From contig NZ_VDMA02000008.1 in NCBI RefSeq assembly GCF_006334915.2, forward strand, positions 304,426 through 368,425: 64,000 bases of DNA. The letters are read 5' to 3'. The notes under the pieces are model-generated. The model did not search any database. It worked only from the letters and a program-made list of their open reading frames with translations, and had not been told where the DNA came from. The position numbers were made by a program, and so were the translations under genes. How positions within the stretch are numbered: position 1 is the stretch's first letter; each line of letters starts with the position of its first letter. This document shows positions 1 to 8,536 of the stretch, in pieces. The stretch comes from Microbispora catharanthi (GTDB lineage Bacteria; Actinomycetota; Actinomycetes; Streptosporangiales; Streptosporangiaceae).

Positions 1-26
1 AACGTCACGACGGACGGAGGCCGATA

Positions 27-827
27 GTGGCCGTGACCAGTGCGGGCGCCACGAGGGCCGACAACGCCCCCGCCCGGCCGCGCAAGAACCGGACCTTCCT
101 GGTCCTCAACATCATCTCGATCGTGGCCGGAATCGCGATCTGGTGGGGGCTGTCCCTGGCCGGACTCCAGTTCCCCACTCCGGCCGAGGTCGTCTCGGCC
201 GCCTGGAAGATGATCCAGGACGGCACGCTGGCCACCGACGTCGGCGCCTCACTCGGGCGCGTGCTGGCCGGGTTCGCCCTCGGCTCGGTCGCGGCGGTGA
301 TCGTCGGCTTCGTGATGGGGTGGTACACGGTGGCCCGCGGCCTGTTCGAGCCGTGGATCCAGTTCTTCCGCACCATCCCGCCGCTGGCGATGCTGCCCCT
401 GGTGCTCGTCCTGATGGGCATCGGGGAGAGCCCGAAGATCTTCGTCATCTTCCTGGCGGCGTTCCTGTCCTGCGTCATCTCCACCTATCAGGGCGTGGTG
501 AACGTGGACAAGACGCTCATCAACGCCGCGCGGGTGCTCGGCGCGAGCGACGGGACCATCTTCGGCCGCGTGGTGGTGCCGGCCTCGACGCCGTTCATCC
601 TCGTGGGCATGCGGGTCGGGCTCGGCTCGGCCTGGGGGACGCTGGTGGCCGCCGAACTCCTGGCCGCGCAGGCCGGGCTCGGTCACCGGATGCAGAGCGC
701 GCAGCTCTACTACGACCTTCCGACGATCTTCGTCGGCATCATCGCGATCGGGGTCCTCGGCCTGATCATGGACCGGCTGCTCATGATCGCCGGCAACAAG
801 CTGACGGCCTGGCAGGAGAACCGATGA
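27..827 (+). CDS. ABC transporter permease, TauC/SsuC type
   Basis: Integral membrane permease of a binding-protein-dependent importer of the nitrate/sulfonate/taurine class, 266 aa, a usual length. The GTG start at 27 follows a GGAGG ribosome site at 16-20. About six hydrophobic segments are visible. The cytoplasmic EAA-type loop that docks the ATPase is near residues 165-185 ([16 protein letters not shown]). The stop overlaps the next start (ATGA), so it is the first visible gene of a coupled operon with the ATPase, binding protein, two sulfatases and a formylglycine-generating enzyme. The cargo is therefore inferred to be a sulfate ester or sulfonate. The operon may begin left of the window. 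Confidence 0.9.
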   Translation: MAVTSAGATRADNAPARPRKNRTFLVLNIISIVAGIAIWWGLSLAGLQFPTPAEVVSAAWKMIQDGTLATDVGASLGRVLAGFALGSVAAVIVGFVMGWYTVARGLFEPWIQFFRTIPPLAMLPLVLVLMGIGESPKIFVIFLAAFLSCVISTYQGVVNVDKTLINAARVLGASDGTIFGRVVVPASTPFILVGMRVGLGSAWGTLVAAELLAAQAGLGHRMQSAQLYYDLPTIFVGIIAIGVLGLIMDRLLMIAGNKLTAWQENR

Positions 828-1609
828 GCACTCCCAAGATCTCCGTACGCGACGTCCAGAAAATCTTCCCGGTGGGGAAGGAGCCGTTCGTCGCGCTCGG
901 CGGCGTCTCGCTGGACATCGGCGACAACGAGTTCGTGACCGTGGTCGGCCCCTCCGGCTGCGGCAAGAGCACGCTGCTCAACATCCTCGCCGGGCTGGAG
1001 CAGCCCACCGGCGGCACCGCGCTGGTGGACGGCAAGCCGGTCACCGGCCCCGGCCCCGAGCGCGGCGTCATCTTCCAGCAGTACGCGTTGTTCCCGTGGC
1101 TGACCGTCCGCGAGAACGTCGAGTTCGGCATGCGCACCGCGAAGGTCCCCAAGGGGGAGCGGCGGGAGCGGGCCGAGCACTTCATCCGCCTGGTCGGCCT
1201 TGAGCAGTTCGCCGACGCGCTGCCCAAGACGCTGTCGGGCGGCATGAAGCAGCGGTGCGCGATCGCCCGCGCGTACGCGGTGAACCCGTCGATCCTGCTC
1301 ATGGACGAGCCCTTCGGCGCCCTGGACGCGCTGACCCGGGTGCGGCTCCAGGAGCAGCTCCTGGAGACCTGGAGCAAGGAACGGCGGACGGTCATGTTCA
1401 TCACCCACGACGTCGACGAGGCGGTGTTCCTCGCCAACCGGGTGGTCGTCATGGCCGCCCGGCCGGGCCGCATCGCCGAGATCATCGACGTCGACCTCCC
1501 CTACCCGCGCGACGAGGACATGAGGCTGAGCCCCGAGTTCGGGGCCCTGCGCAACCGCGTCTGGCACGCGGTGTACCACCAGCGGCAGATCAAGGAGCCC
1601 GCGAAATGA
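824..1609 (+). CDS. ABC transporter ATPase, TauB/SsuB type
   Basis: Cytoplasmic ATPase of the same importer, 261 aa. Walker [10 protein letters not shown] lies at about 42-50, the signature [14 protein letters not shown] from about 137, Walker [14 protein letters not shown] near 157 and the switch histidine in FITHDVDEA. The ATG at 824 is preceded by AGGAGA and overlaps the permease stop by four bases. The next gene also starts inside this stop codon, so the three transporter genes are translationally coupled. The family (SsuB/TauB/NrtD) is clear from the motifs; the actual substrate is inferred only from the sulfatase genes downstream. Confidence 0.92.
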   Translation: MSTPKISVRDVQKIFPVGKEPFVALGGVSLDIGDNEFVTVVGPSGCGKSTLLNILAGLEQPTGGTALVDGKPVTGPGPERGVIFQQYALFPWLTVRENVEFGMRTAKVPKGERRERAEHFIRLVGLEQFADALPKTLSGGMKQRCAIARAYAVNPSILLMDEPFGALDALTRVRLQEQLLETWSKERRTVMFITHDVDEAVFLANRVVVMAARPGRIAEIIDVDLPYPRDEDMRLSPEFGALRNRVWHAVYHQRQIKEPAK

Positions 1610-2604
1610 AGAAGACACTCCTGGCCGCCGCGGCGGTCGTCGTGGCACTGTCGGCGGCGGCCTGCGGATCGGACGACTCCGGCGCCGCGGGCGGCTCGGA
1701 CGGCGGCACCACCCACGTGGACTTCGGCTACATCGCCGACTTCAACGGCGCGAGCCTGCTCGCCGTGGCCGACAAGCAGGGCCTGTGGAAGAAGCACGGC
1801 CTCGACGCCAAGGTCAGCGTGTTCACCAACGGCCCGCTGCAGATCCAGGCGCTGGGCACCGGCGACCTCGACTTCGGCTACATCGGCCCCGGCGCCATGT
1901 GGCTGCCCGCCTCCGGCAAGGCCAAGGTCGTCGCGTTGAACACGCTCGGCAACGCCGACCGCGTCATCGCCCAGGCCGGCATCACGTCCCTGGCGGGCCT
2001 GAAGGGCAAGACGATCGGTGTGCCCGAGGGCACCTCCGGCGACATGATCCTCACCCTCGCGCTGAAGAAGGCCGGGCTGACCAAGGACGACGTGAAGATC
2101 GTCCCAATGGACGCCTCCACCATCGTGTCGGCGTTCACCTCCAAGCAGATCGACGCGGCCGGCTTCTGGTATCCGGCCATCTCCACGATCAAGAAGAGCG
2201 TCCCCGACCTGGTCGAGCTGGCCAAGAACGAGGACTTCGCCGACACCGTGTCGTTCCCGACCGCGTTCGTCGCCGGCAACGACGTCGTCGCCAAGGAGAA
2301 GGACAAGACCGAGAAGGTCATCGGCGTGCTGCGCGACGCCATCCAGTACCGCAGCGAGCACCTCGACGAGACCGTGGCCGCGACCGCCGAGATGCTGAAG
2401 CTGTCGGCCGACCAGGTCAAGGCCGACGCCGCCAACTCCAAGGTGCTGTCGCTCTCCGACCTGGACGGCTACAGCAAGGACGGGACGATCGAGAAGTGGC
2501 TGAGCGGGATGGGTGACTACTTCGTCGGCGCGGGCAAGCTGCCCTCGGCCGTGGACCCGAAGACGTACTACACCGGCGATCTGTTCACGGGCGCGGCCAA
2601 GTGA
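1606..2604 (+). CDS. ABC transporter substrate-binding lipoprotein, SsuA/NMT1-like
   Basis: Extracytoplasmic binding protein of 332 aa. The N-terminus has Lys-Lys, a hydrophobic core and a lipobox ending at Cys20 (LSAAAC), so it is predicted to be lipid-anchored. The mature part has the SsuA/TauA/NMT1 layout: an early DFGYIADFNGA segment, LGTGDLDFGYIG, and a LKGKTIGVPEGTSGD hinge region. AAGGAG precedes the ATG, which overlaps the ATPase stop. Its place between the ATPase and two sulfatases suggests it captures a sulfated organic compound outside the cell. Sulfonate, taurine or thiamine-precursor binding are alternatives within the family. Confidence 0.9.
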   Translation: MKKTLLAAAAVVVALSAAACGSDDSGAAGGSDGGTTHVDFGYIADFNGASLLAVADKQGLWKKHGLDAKVSVFTNGPLQIQALGTGDLDFGYIGPGAMWLPASGKAKVVALNTLGNADRVIAQAGITSLAGLKGKTIGVPEGTSGDMILTLALKKAGLTKDDVKIVPMDASTIVSAFTSKQIDAAGFWYPAISTIKKSVPDLVELAKNEDFADTVSFPTAFVAGNDVVAKEKDKTEKVIGVLRDAIQYRSEHLDETVAATAEMLKLSADQVKADAANSKVLSLSDLDGYSKDGTIEKWLSGMGDYFVGAGKLPSAVDPKTYYTGDLFTGAAK

Positions 2605-4070
2605 ATGTTCTGTTCCTGATGACCGACCAGCACCGGGCCGACACCCTGGGGACGTACGGCAACCGTCTCGCCGCGACCCCGGTGCTGGACGAGCTGGCCC
2701 GGACCGGGACACGGTTCGACCGCTGGTACACGCCCACCGCGATCTGCACCCCGGCGCGGGCGAGCCTGCTCACCGGGCAGGCGCCGTTCCGGCACAAGCT
2801 GCTCGCCAACCACGAGAGGAACGTCGGCTACATCGAGGACCTGCCCGACGACCAGTGGGCCTTCTCCACGGCCCTGCGGGACGCCGGGTACAACTGCGGG
2901 CTCATCGGCAAGTGGCACGTCGGGCACCACCGCAGGGCCGCCGACTTCGGGTTCGACGGGCCGGACCTGCCGGGGTGGCACAACCCCGTGGACCACCCCG
3001 ACTACCTCGACTATCTCAAGGCGAACGACCTGCCGCCTTACGAGATCCACGACCGCATCCGCGGGACGCTGCCGAACGGCGGGCCGGGCAACCTGCTCGC
3101 CGCGCGGCTGCGCCAGCCGGTCGAGGCGACGTTCGAGCACTACCTCGCCACCCGGGCGATCGAGATGCTGGAGCGGTACGCCGCCGAGCCGAAGCCGTTC
3201 TTCCTGCAGCTCAACTTCTTCGGCCCGCACCTGCCGTACATCGTGCCGGACGAGTACTTCGACATGTTCGACCCCGAGCTGGTCGAGCTGCCCAAGTCGA
3301 TCGCCGAGACCTTCGCCGGCAAGCCGCGGGTGCAGGCCAACTACAGCGCGCACTGGACGTTCGACACCATGCCGCTGGAGGTGACGCGCAAGCTCATCGC
3401 GGTCTACTGGGGCTACGTCGCGCTCATCGACATGGAGATCGGCCGGGTCATGGACGCCATGCGGCGCCTCGGCCTGAACGACGACACGGCCGTGTTCTTC
3501 ACCTGCGACCACGGTGAGTTCACCGGCGCCCACCGCCTGCACGACAAGGGCCCGGCGATGTACGAGGACATCTACCGCACACCCGGCCTGCTGCGGATCC
3601 CCGGCCAGCAGCCCGGGGTCGTCCGGACGGAGTTCGTCAGCCTGCTGGACTGCACGGCGACCATCCTGGAGCTGGCCGGGATCGACCCCGCCCCCGCGGT
3701 CGACTCGCGCAGCCTCGTGCCGCTCGCCTCCACCCGCGAGGTGCCGTGGGAGCAGGACATCGTCTGCGAGTTCCACGGGCACCACTTCCCGTACCCGCAG
3801 CGGATGATCAGGACGGACCGCTACAAGCTGGTCGTCAACCCCGACTCGACCAACGAGCTGTACGACCTGTTCACCGACCCGGACGAACTGCTCAACGTCT
3901 ACGACCACCCCGAGATGGCGGAGGTGCGCGGACGGCTGATGCGGCGCCTCTACCAGGTGCTGCGCGACCGGGGTGACAACTTCTACCACTGGATGACCTC
4001 GATGTACGACGTCGGCGACGTCTCCTACGACCCGACGCTGAGCGGACTGGACGAGGCGACCTACCGGTGA
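2601..4070 (+). CDS. Type I (S1) sulfatase, cysteine type
   Basis: Predicted cytoplasmic sulfate-ester hydrolase of 489 aa with no signal peptide. The sulfatase signature CTPARASLLTG places the catalytic residue at Cys49, which in this family is oxidised to formylglycine by an FGE; one is encoded two genes downstream. Other active-site elements are the N-terminal LMTDQHRAD metal site, GKWHVG, and FTCDHGEF with Asp303-His304. The GTG start at 2601 overlaps the preceding stop, which fits coupling because the local ribosome site is weak. The substrate cannot be read from sequence; aryl sulfate, alkyl sulfate or phosphonate monoester hydrolases are all possible in this superfamily. Confidence 0.9.
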   Translation: MNVLFLMTDQHRADTLGTYGNRLAATPVLDELARTGTRFDRWYTPTAICTPARASLLTGQAPFRHKLLANHERNVGYIEDLPDDQWAFSTALRDAGYNCGLIGKWHVGHHRRAADFGFDGPDLPGWHNPVDHPDYLDYLKANDLPPYEIHDRIRGTLPNGGPGNLLAARLRQPVEATFEHYLATRAIEMLERYAAEPKPFFLQLNFFGPHLPYIVPDEYFDMFDPELVELPKSIAETFAGKPRVQANYSAHWTFDTMPLEVTRKLIAVYWGYVALIDMEIGRVMDAMRRLGLNDDTAVFFTCDHGEFTGAHRLHDKGPAMYEDIYRTPGLLRIPGQQPGVVRTEFVSLLDCTATILELAGIDPAPAVDSRSLVPLASTREVPWEQDIVCEFHGHHFPYPQRMIRTDRYKLVVNPDSTNELYDLFTDPDELLNVYDHPEMAEVRGRLMRRLYQVLRDRGDNFYHWMTSMYDVGDVSYDPTLSGLDEATYR

Positions 4071-5500
4071 GCAGGCGTCCGAACATCGTCATGATCCTGA
4101 CCGACGACCACGCGTCGCACGCGGTCAGCGCGTACGGATCGGTCGTCAACCGGACGCCGCGGATCGACGAGATCGCGGACCTCGGCGTCCGGTTCGACAA
4201 CTGCTTCGCCACCAACGCGCTGTGCTCGCCGAGCCGGGCCAGCATCCTGACCGGGACCTACTCGCACGTGAACGGCGTCTCGACGCTGGTCACGCCGATC
4301 GACGCGGCGCAGCCGACGTTCGTGAGCCAGTTGAAGGCGGCCGGATATCGCACCGCGATCGTCGGCAAGTGGCACATGGGGGACGGCCCGGGGCACAACC
4401 CTCAGGGGTTCGACTACTGGGACGTGCTGATCGAGCAGGGGGAGTACTTCGACCCGTCGTTCCTGTCGGAGGAGGGCCTTCGGACCGTCCCCGGCTATGC
4501 CACCGACCTCATCACGGACATGGCGCTGAACTGGGCCGACTCGCTCGACGGCGACGATCCCTACTGCCTGCTGATCTACCACAAGGCGCCGCACCGCCCG
4601 TGGGAGCCGGACGACAAGCACGCGGGGATGTACACCGACCCCATCCCGGTGCCCTCGACGTTCGACGACGACTACGCGACGCGCTCGTCGTCGGCCCGGC
4701 GGGCCGCCATGCGGATCGCCGAGCACCTCAACGCCGAGGACCTCAAGCAGGACCCGCCGGAGGGGCTGTCCTACGAGGAACTGGCGCTGTGGAAGTACCA
4801 GCGCTACATGGAGGACTACCTGGCCGTCGTCGCGTCGGTGGACGACAACGTCGGCCGGGTGGTCGACTGGCTGCGCGAGCGCGGTGACCTCGACGACACG
4901 CTGCTGATGTACTGCTCCGACCAGGGCTTCTTCCTGGGCGACCACGGCTGGTTCGACAAGCGGTTCATGTACGAGGAGTCGCTGCGGATGCCGCTCGTGC
5001 TGAGCTATCCGCGGCGCATCCCGGGCGGCCAGGTGCACACCGGGATCGTCACGAACGTCGACTTCGCGCAGACCGTGCTGGACGCGGCCGGGGTGGCGCA
5101 CCACCCCCGGATGCAGGGCCGCAGCTTCCTCGCCGACCTGACCGGCGAGCCGGGCCCGCCGCCCGCGGAGGGCATGTACTACCGCTACTGGGAGCACGAC
5201 GACGTCTTCCACAAGGCGCCGGCCCATTACGGCTACCGGACGTCCCGCTACAAGATCATTTACTTCTACAACGACGGCATGGGCATCCCCGGCACGGGCG
5301 CGTTCAGCTACCCGGGTGAGTGGGAGCTGTACGACCTGGAGGCCGACCCGGAGGAACTGCGCAACGTCTACGACGACCCGGCCTACCGGGAGGTCCGCGA
5401 GGAGATGAAGGTCCGCATGTGGCACGCGCAGGCGGCCCTCGGCGACGAGCCGCACCCGAGCCAGCCGGTGCCCCGATCGCTGCAATACACGGGGGCCTGA
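4067..5500 (+). CDS. Second type I (S1) sulfatase, cysteine type
   Basis: Sulfatase of 477 aa, also without a signal peptide. The signature [11 protein letters not shown] gives the formylglycine site Cys53. The metal site LTDDH is at residues 11-15 and [11 protein letters not shown] follows. The segment [15 protein letters not shown], with Asp near 285, is typical of glycan- and N-acetylglucosamine-type sulfatases, unlike the DH motif of its neighbour. GTG at 4067 overlaps the previous stop (GTGA). The two sulfatases differ clearly in sequence and probably act on different ester positions or substrates delivered by the same importer; that is inference. Confidence 0.9.
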   Translation: MSRRPNIVMILTDDHASHAVSAYGSVVNRTPRIDEIADLGVRFDNCFATNALCSPSRASILTGTYSHVNGVSTLVTPIDAAQPTFVSQLKAAGYRTAIVGKWHMGDGPGHNPQGFDYWDVLIEQGEYFDPSFLSEEGLRTVPGYATDLITDMALNWADSLDGDDPYCLLIYHKAPHRPWEPDDKHAGMYTDPIPVPSTFDDDYATRSSSARRAAMRIAEHLNAEDLKQDPPEGLSYEELALWKYQRYMEDYLAVVASVDDNVGRVVDWLRERGDLDDTLLMYCSDQGFFLGDHGWFDKRFMYEESLRMPLVLSYPRRIPGGQVHTGIVTNVDFAQTVLDAAGVAHHPRMQGRSFLADLTGEPGPPPAEGMYYRYWEHDDVFHKAPAHYGYRTSRYKIIYFYNDGMGIPGTGAFSYPGEWELYDLEADPEELRNVYDDPAYREVREEMKVRMWHAQAALGDEPHPSQPVPRSLQYTGA

Positions 5501-5502
5501 CC

Positions 5503-6420
5503 ATGTCGGGGAGCTGCTGCACGCCCGCGACGCCGGGACAGCCCCGTGAGCCGGTTCGCTTCACCGCGGGGGGCCGGCACGGGATCGAGCAGGCGCGCCT
5601 GCCCGGCGGCGGGTTCCGGATGGGCGACGCCACCGGCGACGGCAACCCCGGCGACGGCGAGGGGCCCGTGCACGCGGTCACCGTGGCGCCGTTCTCGATC
5701 GACGCCACGACGGTGACGGTCGCGGACTTCGCCGCCTTCGCCGAGGCGACCGGCTACCGCACCGAGGCGGAGGAGTACGGCTTCTCCGCCGTCTTCCACC
5801 TGGCGATGCGCGCCCACCCCGACGACGTGATGGGCCCCGTGCCCGGCACCCCCTGGTGGGTGGGCGTGCGCGGCGCCGACTGGCGTCACCCCGCCGGGCG
5901 GCTGTCGCAGGCCGAGCCCGACCACCCGGTGGTCCACGTGAGCTGGAACGACGCGATGGCGTACTGCTCGTGGGCGGGCCGTCGGCTGCCCACAGAGGCC
6001 GAGTGGGAGTACGCCTCCCGGGGCGGCCTCGACGGCGCCCGCTACCCCTGGGGAGACGACCTACCTCAGGACGAGTGGCGGGTGAACATCTGGCAGGGCG
6101 TCTTCCCTACCGAAAACACCCTGGACGACGGTTATCTCACGACCGCTCCGGTTCGTACGTTCACGCCCAACGCGTACGGGCTGTGGCAGACGGTGGGGAA
6201 CGTCTGGGAGTGGTGCGCGGACTGGTACGCGCCCGACTACTACGTCTACTCGCCCTCGGACAACCCACGCGGTCCGCTACGCGGCAGGGCCCGGGTGCTG
6301 CGCGGCGGTTCGTTCCTGTGCCACGACTCCTACTGCAACCGCTACCGCAACTCGGCGCGGTCGTCGAACACCCCCGACTCCTCCATGGCCAACGCCGGAT
6401 TCCGCACCGTCGCTCTCTGA
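5503..6420 (+). CDS. Formylglycine-generating enzyme (sulfatase-modifying factor)
   Basis: Copper-dependent oxidase that converts the CxPxR cysteine of sulfatases into formylglycine, 305 aa. The N-terminus has the CC-x-P element (SGSCCTPA) common in actinobacterial FGEs. The body shows the FGE-sulfatase fold motifs: GGFRMGD-like start, [45 protein letters not shown] and [14 protein letters not shown]. The two copper/substrate cysteines fall at about 273 and 278, five apart as in the Streptomyces enzyme. It starts 2 nt after the second sulfatase and so appears dedicated to the two sulfatases of this operon. It is convergent with the next gene, with 14 bp between. Confidence 0.93.
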   Translation: MSGSCCTPATPGQPREPVRFTAGGRHGIEQARLPGGGFRMGDATGDGNPGDGEGPVHAVTVAPFSIDATTVTVADFAAFAEATGYRTEAEEYGFSAVFHLAMRAHPDDVMGPVPGTPWWVGVRGADWRHPAGRLSQAEPDHPVVHVSWNDAMAYCSWAGRRLPTEAEWEYASRGGLDGARYPWGDDLPQDEWRVNIWQGVFPTENTLDDGYLTTAPVRTFTPNAYGLWQTVGNVWEWCADWYAPDYYVYSPSDNPRGPLRGRARVLRGGSFLCHDSYCNRYRNSARSSNTPDSSMANAGFRTVAL

Positions 6421-6434
6421 AGAAACGGCCTGCG

Positions 6435-7991
6435 TCAGAGGGGGAGGCTGCCGGCGGTGCGGAGCGCGTCCCCGGTGTCCAGGCCGAGCCGGGCCGCCCA
6501 GGTCAGCGCCTCGACGAGGGAGGCGTCGTCGTCCGTCAGGCGGGCGGCCGCGAGAGTGTGCGGTGCCTTGCCCTCGTCGAGCAGGGCGGTCCACTGCCGT
6601 GCGGTGAGGGCCAGGTAGCGCAGGTCGGGCAGGTCGGCCAGGACGGTCAGGTCGCGGACGACGGCCCGGGAGAGGTCCAGGCCGCGCAGGTTGGGGACGG
6701 TGCGCAACGCGACGATGTCGATCGGGGTGGTGCTTCCCAGTTCCAGGGAGGTCAGGTGGCGGTGGCCTTCGAGCGGGGTCAGGTCGCCGCCGTCCAGGGT
6801 GACGCGCAGAGATTCGACAGGCAGCGTGCGAACCGGTGCCAAATCGGTGGTTGCGCAGCGATTGAGGTGCAGCAGCCGCAGGTTCGCGGCGCCGGTGAGC
6901 GGGGCCAGATCGACCGGGCTCGCGGCGTCGTTGACGTGGACGGCCTGAAGGCCGGGCGGGACCTCGCCGGGGATCTCGCCGACGATCCTCTCGGGACCCC
7001 GCCTCGGCTCGGGCTCCACCAGCTCGATGTGGTCGTCGTGCTTCTCGTAGGCGCCCAGTTCCAGCAGTTCCAGGTGGCGGCCGAGCAGCGAGGTCACGGA
7101 GTCGGCGACGTATACCGGACACTCGTCGTAGTCGCGGCCGACGCGGATGACCTGGCCCGGGCGGCCGTTCCCGGCCGGGGCCAGGTCCACCGCCAGGTAG
7201 TTGCCGTCCTCGCCGGTGGCGAAGGGCACCCAGGCCGGGTGTCCGCCGGCCCGCCGGACGGTGCCGGGCGGATCGGCGTCGAAGACGACCGAGTTCCACC
7301 CCAGTTCCCAGCCGTACCAGACCGGCTCGCACAGGTCGGCGTGGACGGCGACCAGGTCCTCCAGCGCCAGCCAGCCGTTGTCGTGGAGCAGGTAGCGGTG
7401 CTCGTAGTCGATGCCATCGCCGTCCGCGATCAGATACAGCGCACGCAGGTCGGCGGGCAGCGGCCGGCCGATGCGGCGCTCTGCCCGGTCGAGTGCGGCG
7501 GCTGACGCGGGCGGCGGCAGTTGTTCGGGCCGCCCCAAGATCGCGGCCCGCCGCTCCATGTACGCGTGGAACCGTGCCACCGCCAGTTCCGGATCGCCCG
7601 CCGGAGGGGCCGTGCTCTCCTCCTGACCCGAATCGGACGGAGGCAGCCGGTAGCTCGGGTCCAGGACGGCTTGAAAGCCGCCGCCCACTCCACGCAGGCT
7701 GGTGATCACGTCCGCGAACGCGACCAGCTCGTACTCCCCGGACGGCCGGCACACGATCTCAACAGTCATGGGATCCCAGCCCCGGACCTTCCGCACCGCC
7801 TCCGCGAGGCTGCCCAGCTCCGCGAAGACGCTGGGCACCGGGTGCCGGCGGGACGTGCCGGGGACGGTGTAGCCGCCGGACAGCGAGATGCCGCCCCTGC
7901 CCGCCTTGGCTGCCATCACCACCCGCGTCCAGCCGGCCGGCGCGCTTGCCACGATCTTCTCGGCGACCCGCTGCGCGGCCTGCTCCACCAT
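6435..7991 (-). CDS. SMI1/KNR4 (SUKH) domain protein with leucine-rich repeats
   Basis: A 518-aa soluble protein. Residues about 1-115 form a small alpha/beta domain ending FADVITSLRGVGGGF. Residues about 155-330 match the SMI1/KNR4 (SUKH) fold, including AERRIGRPLPADLRALYLIADGDGID and a WVPFATGEDGNYLAVDL segment. Residues about 350-480 are short leucine-rich repeats (LRLLHLNRC, LTSLELGST, LRGLDLSRA, LRYLALTAR). SUKH proteins are often immunity proteins against polymorphic toxins, but no toxin gene is adjacent and the LRR fusion would also suit a general binding role. It is probably monocistronic. The function is not established. Confidence 0.8.
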   Translation of the reverse strand: MVEQAAQRVAEKIVASAPAGWTRVVMAAKAGRGGISLSGGYTVPGTSRRHPVPSVFAELGSLAEAVRKVRGWDPMTVEIVCRPSGEYELVAFADVITSLRGVGGGFQAVLDPSYRLPPSDSGQEESTAPPAGDPELAVARFHAYMERRAAILGRPEQLPPPASAAALDRAERRIGRPLPADLRALYLIADGDGIDYEHRYLLHDNGWLALEDLVAVHADLCEPVWYGWELGWNSVVFDADPPGTVRRAGGHPAWVPFATGEDGNYLAVDLAPAGNGRPGQVIRVGRDYDECPVYVADSVTSLLGRHLELLELGAYEKHDDHIELVEPEPRRGPERIVGEIPGEVPPGLQAVHVNDAASPVDLAPLTGAANLRLLHLNRCATTDLAPVRTLPVESLRVTLDGGDLTPLEGHRHLTSLELGSTTPIDIVALRTVPNLRGLDLSRAVVRDLTVLADLPDLRYLALTARQWTALLDEGKAPHTLAAARLTDDDASLVEALTWAARLGLDTGDALRTAGSLPL

Positions 7992-8269
7992 GTATCGCTC
8001 CCGTCCCTCGTACTGCCGCCGATCATGGCACCAGACGACGACATAACGGGCCCTTCGACCTGGAGTACTGCGTGGAGGCCGGTGGGGTGGTCATACGAGG
8101 ACCCTCCGCCGGACGCGCCGGAAGTCGGGGGTTCGTGAATCTTTCAGCGCCGCCGCGGCGGCCGGGCAGGTGGGGCCCATGCCCTCCGGCGCTCTCTGGC
8201 CGCCCATGATCAGCGATGCGATAGTGCGGGTGCCGCTCGCCTTGCGGGCGTCTATCCCGGGAGGATCGC

Positions 8270-8488
8270 ATGCGTACGGTACGGGCTCTACTCGTCTCCG
8301 CCGTCCTGACCGCCGGCCTGGTGTCCGTCGCCACGGCGCCGGCACACGCGGACAGCATCCGGTACGCCTACTACTACCAGTCGGACTGCTACAACGGCGG
8401 CAACCTCGGCATCCAGTGGGGTTGGTGGACCTCCTTCCGCTGCGAATGGGGAACCGGCGGGGGCAACTTCTGGTTCCTCTACGCCTGA
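8270..8488 (+). CDS. Small secreted aromatic-rich peptide
   Basis: A 72-aa precursor. Residues 1-27 form a clear Sec signal peptide (MRTVRALLVSAVLTAGLVSV, then ATAPAHA with an AxA cleavage site). The mature peptide of about 45 residues contains six Tyr, five Trp and two Cys that could form a disulfide (YYYQSDCYNGGN, IQWGWWTSFRCEWG). GGGAGG lies eight bases before the ATG. A perfect hairpin terminator follows. I do not recognise the family. Its convergent position next to a secreted chitinase and the exposed-looking aromatic residues would suit carbohydrate binding or inhibition, but this is only a guess. Confidence 0.7.
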   Translation: MRTVRALLVSAVLTAGLVSVATAPAHADSIRYAYYYQSDCYNGGNLGIQWGWWTSFRCEWGTGGGNFWFLYA

Positions 8489-8498
8489 CGCTTCGACT

Positions 8499-8530
8499 GG
8501 ACGCCCCGCACCCGCGAGTGCGGGGCGTCC
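8499..8530. terminator. Hairpin terminator shared by convergent genes
   Basis: Perfect 13-bp inverted repeat, left arm GGACGCCCCGCAC at 8499-8511 and right arm 8518-8530, with a 6-nt loop and no T tract. It lies between the small secreted peptide gene (stop 8488) and the chitinase gene (stop 8537), so it can serve both strands. Confidence 0.75.
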
Positions 8531-8536
8531 GGTGGC

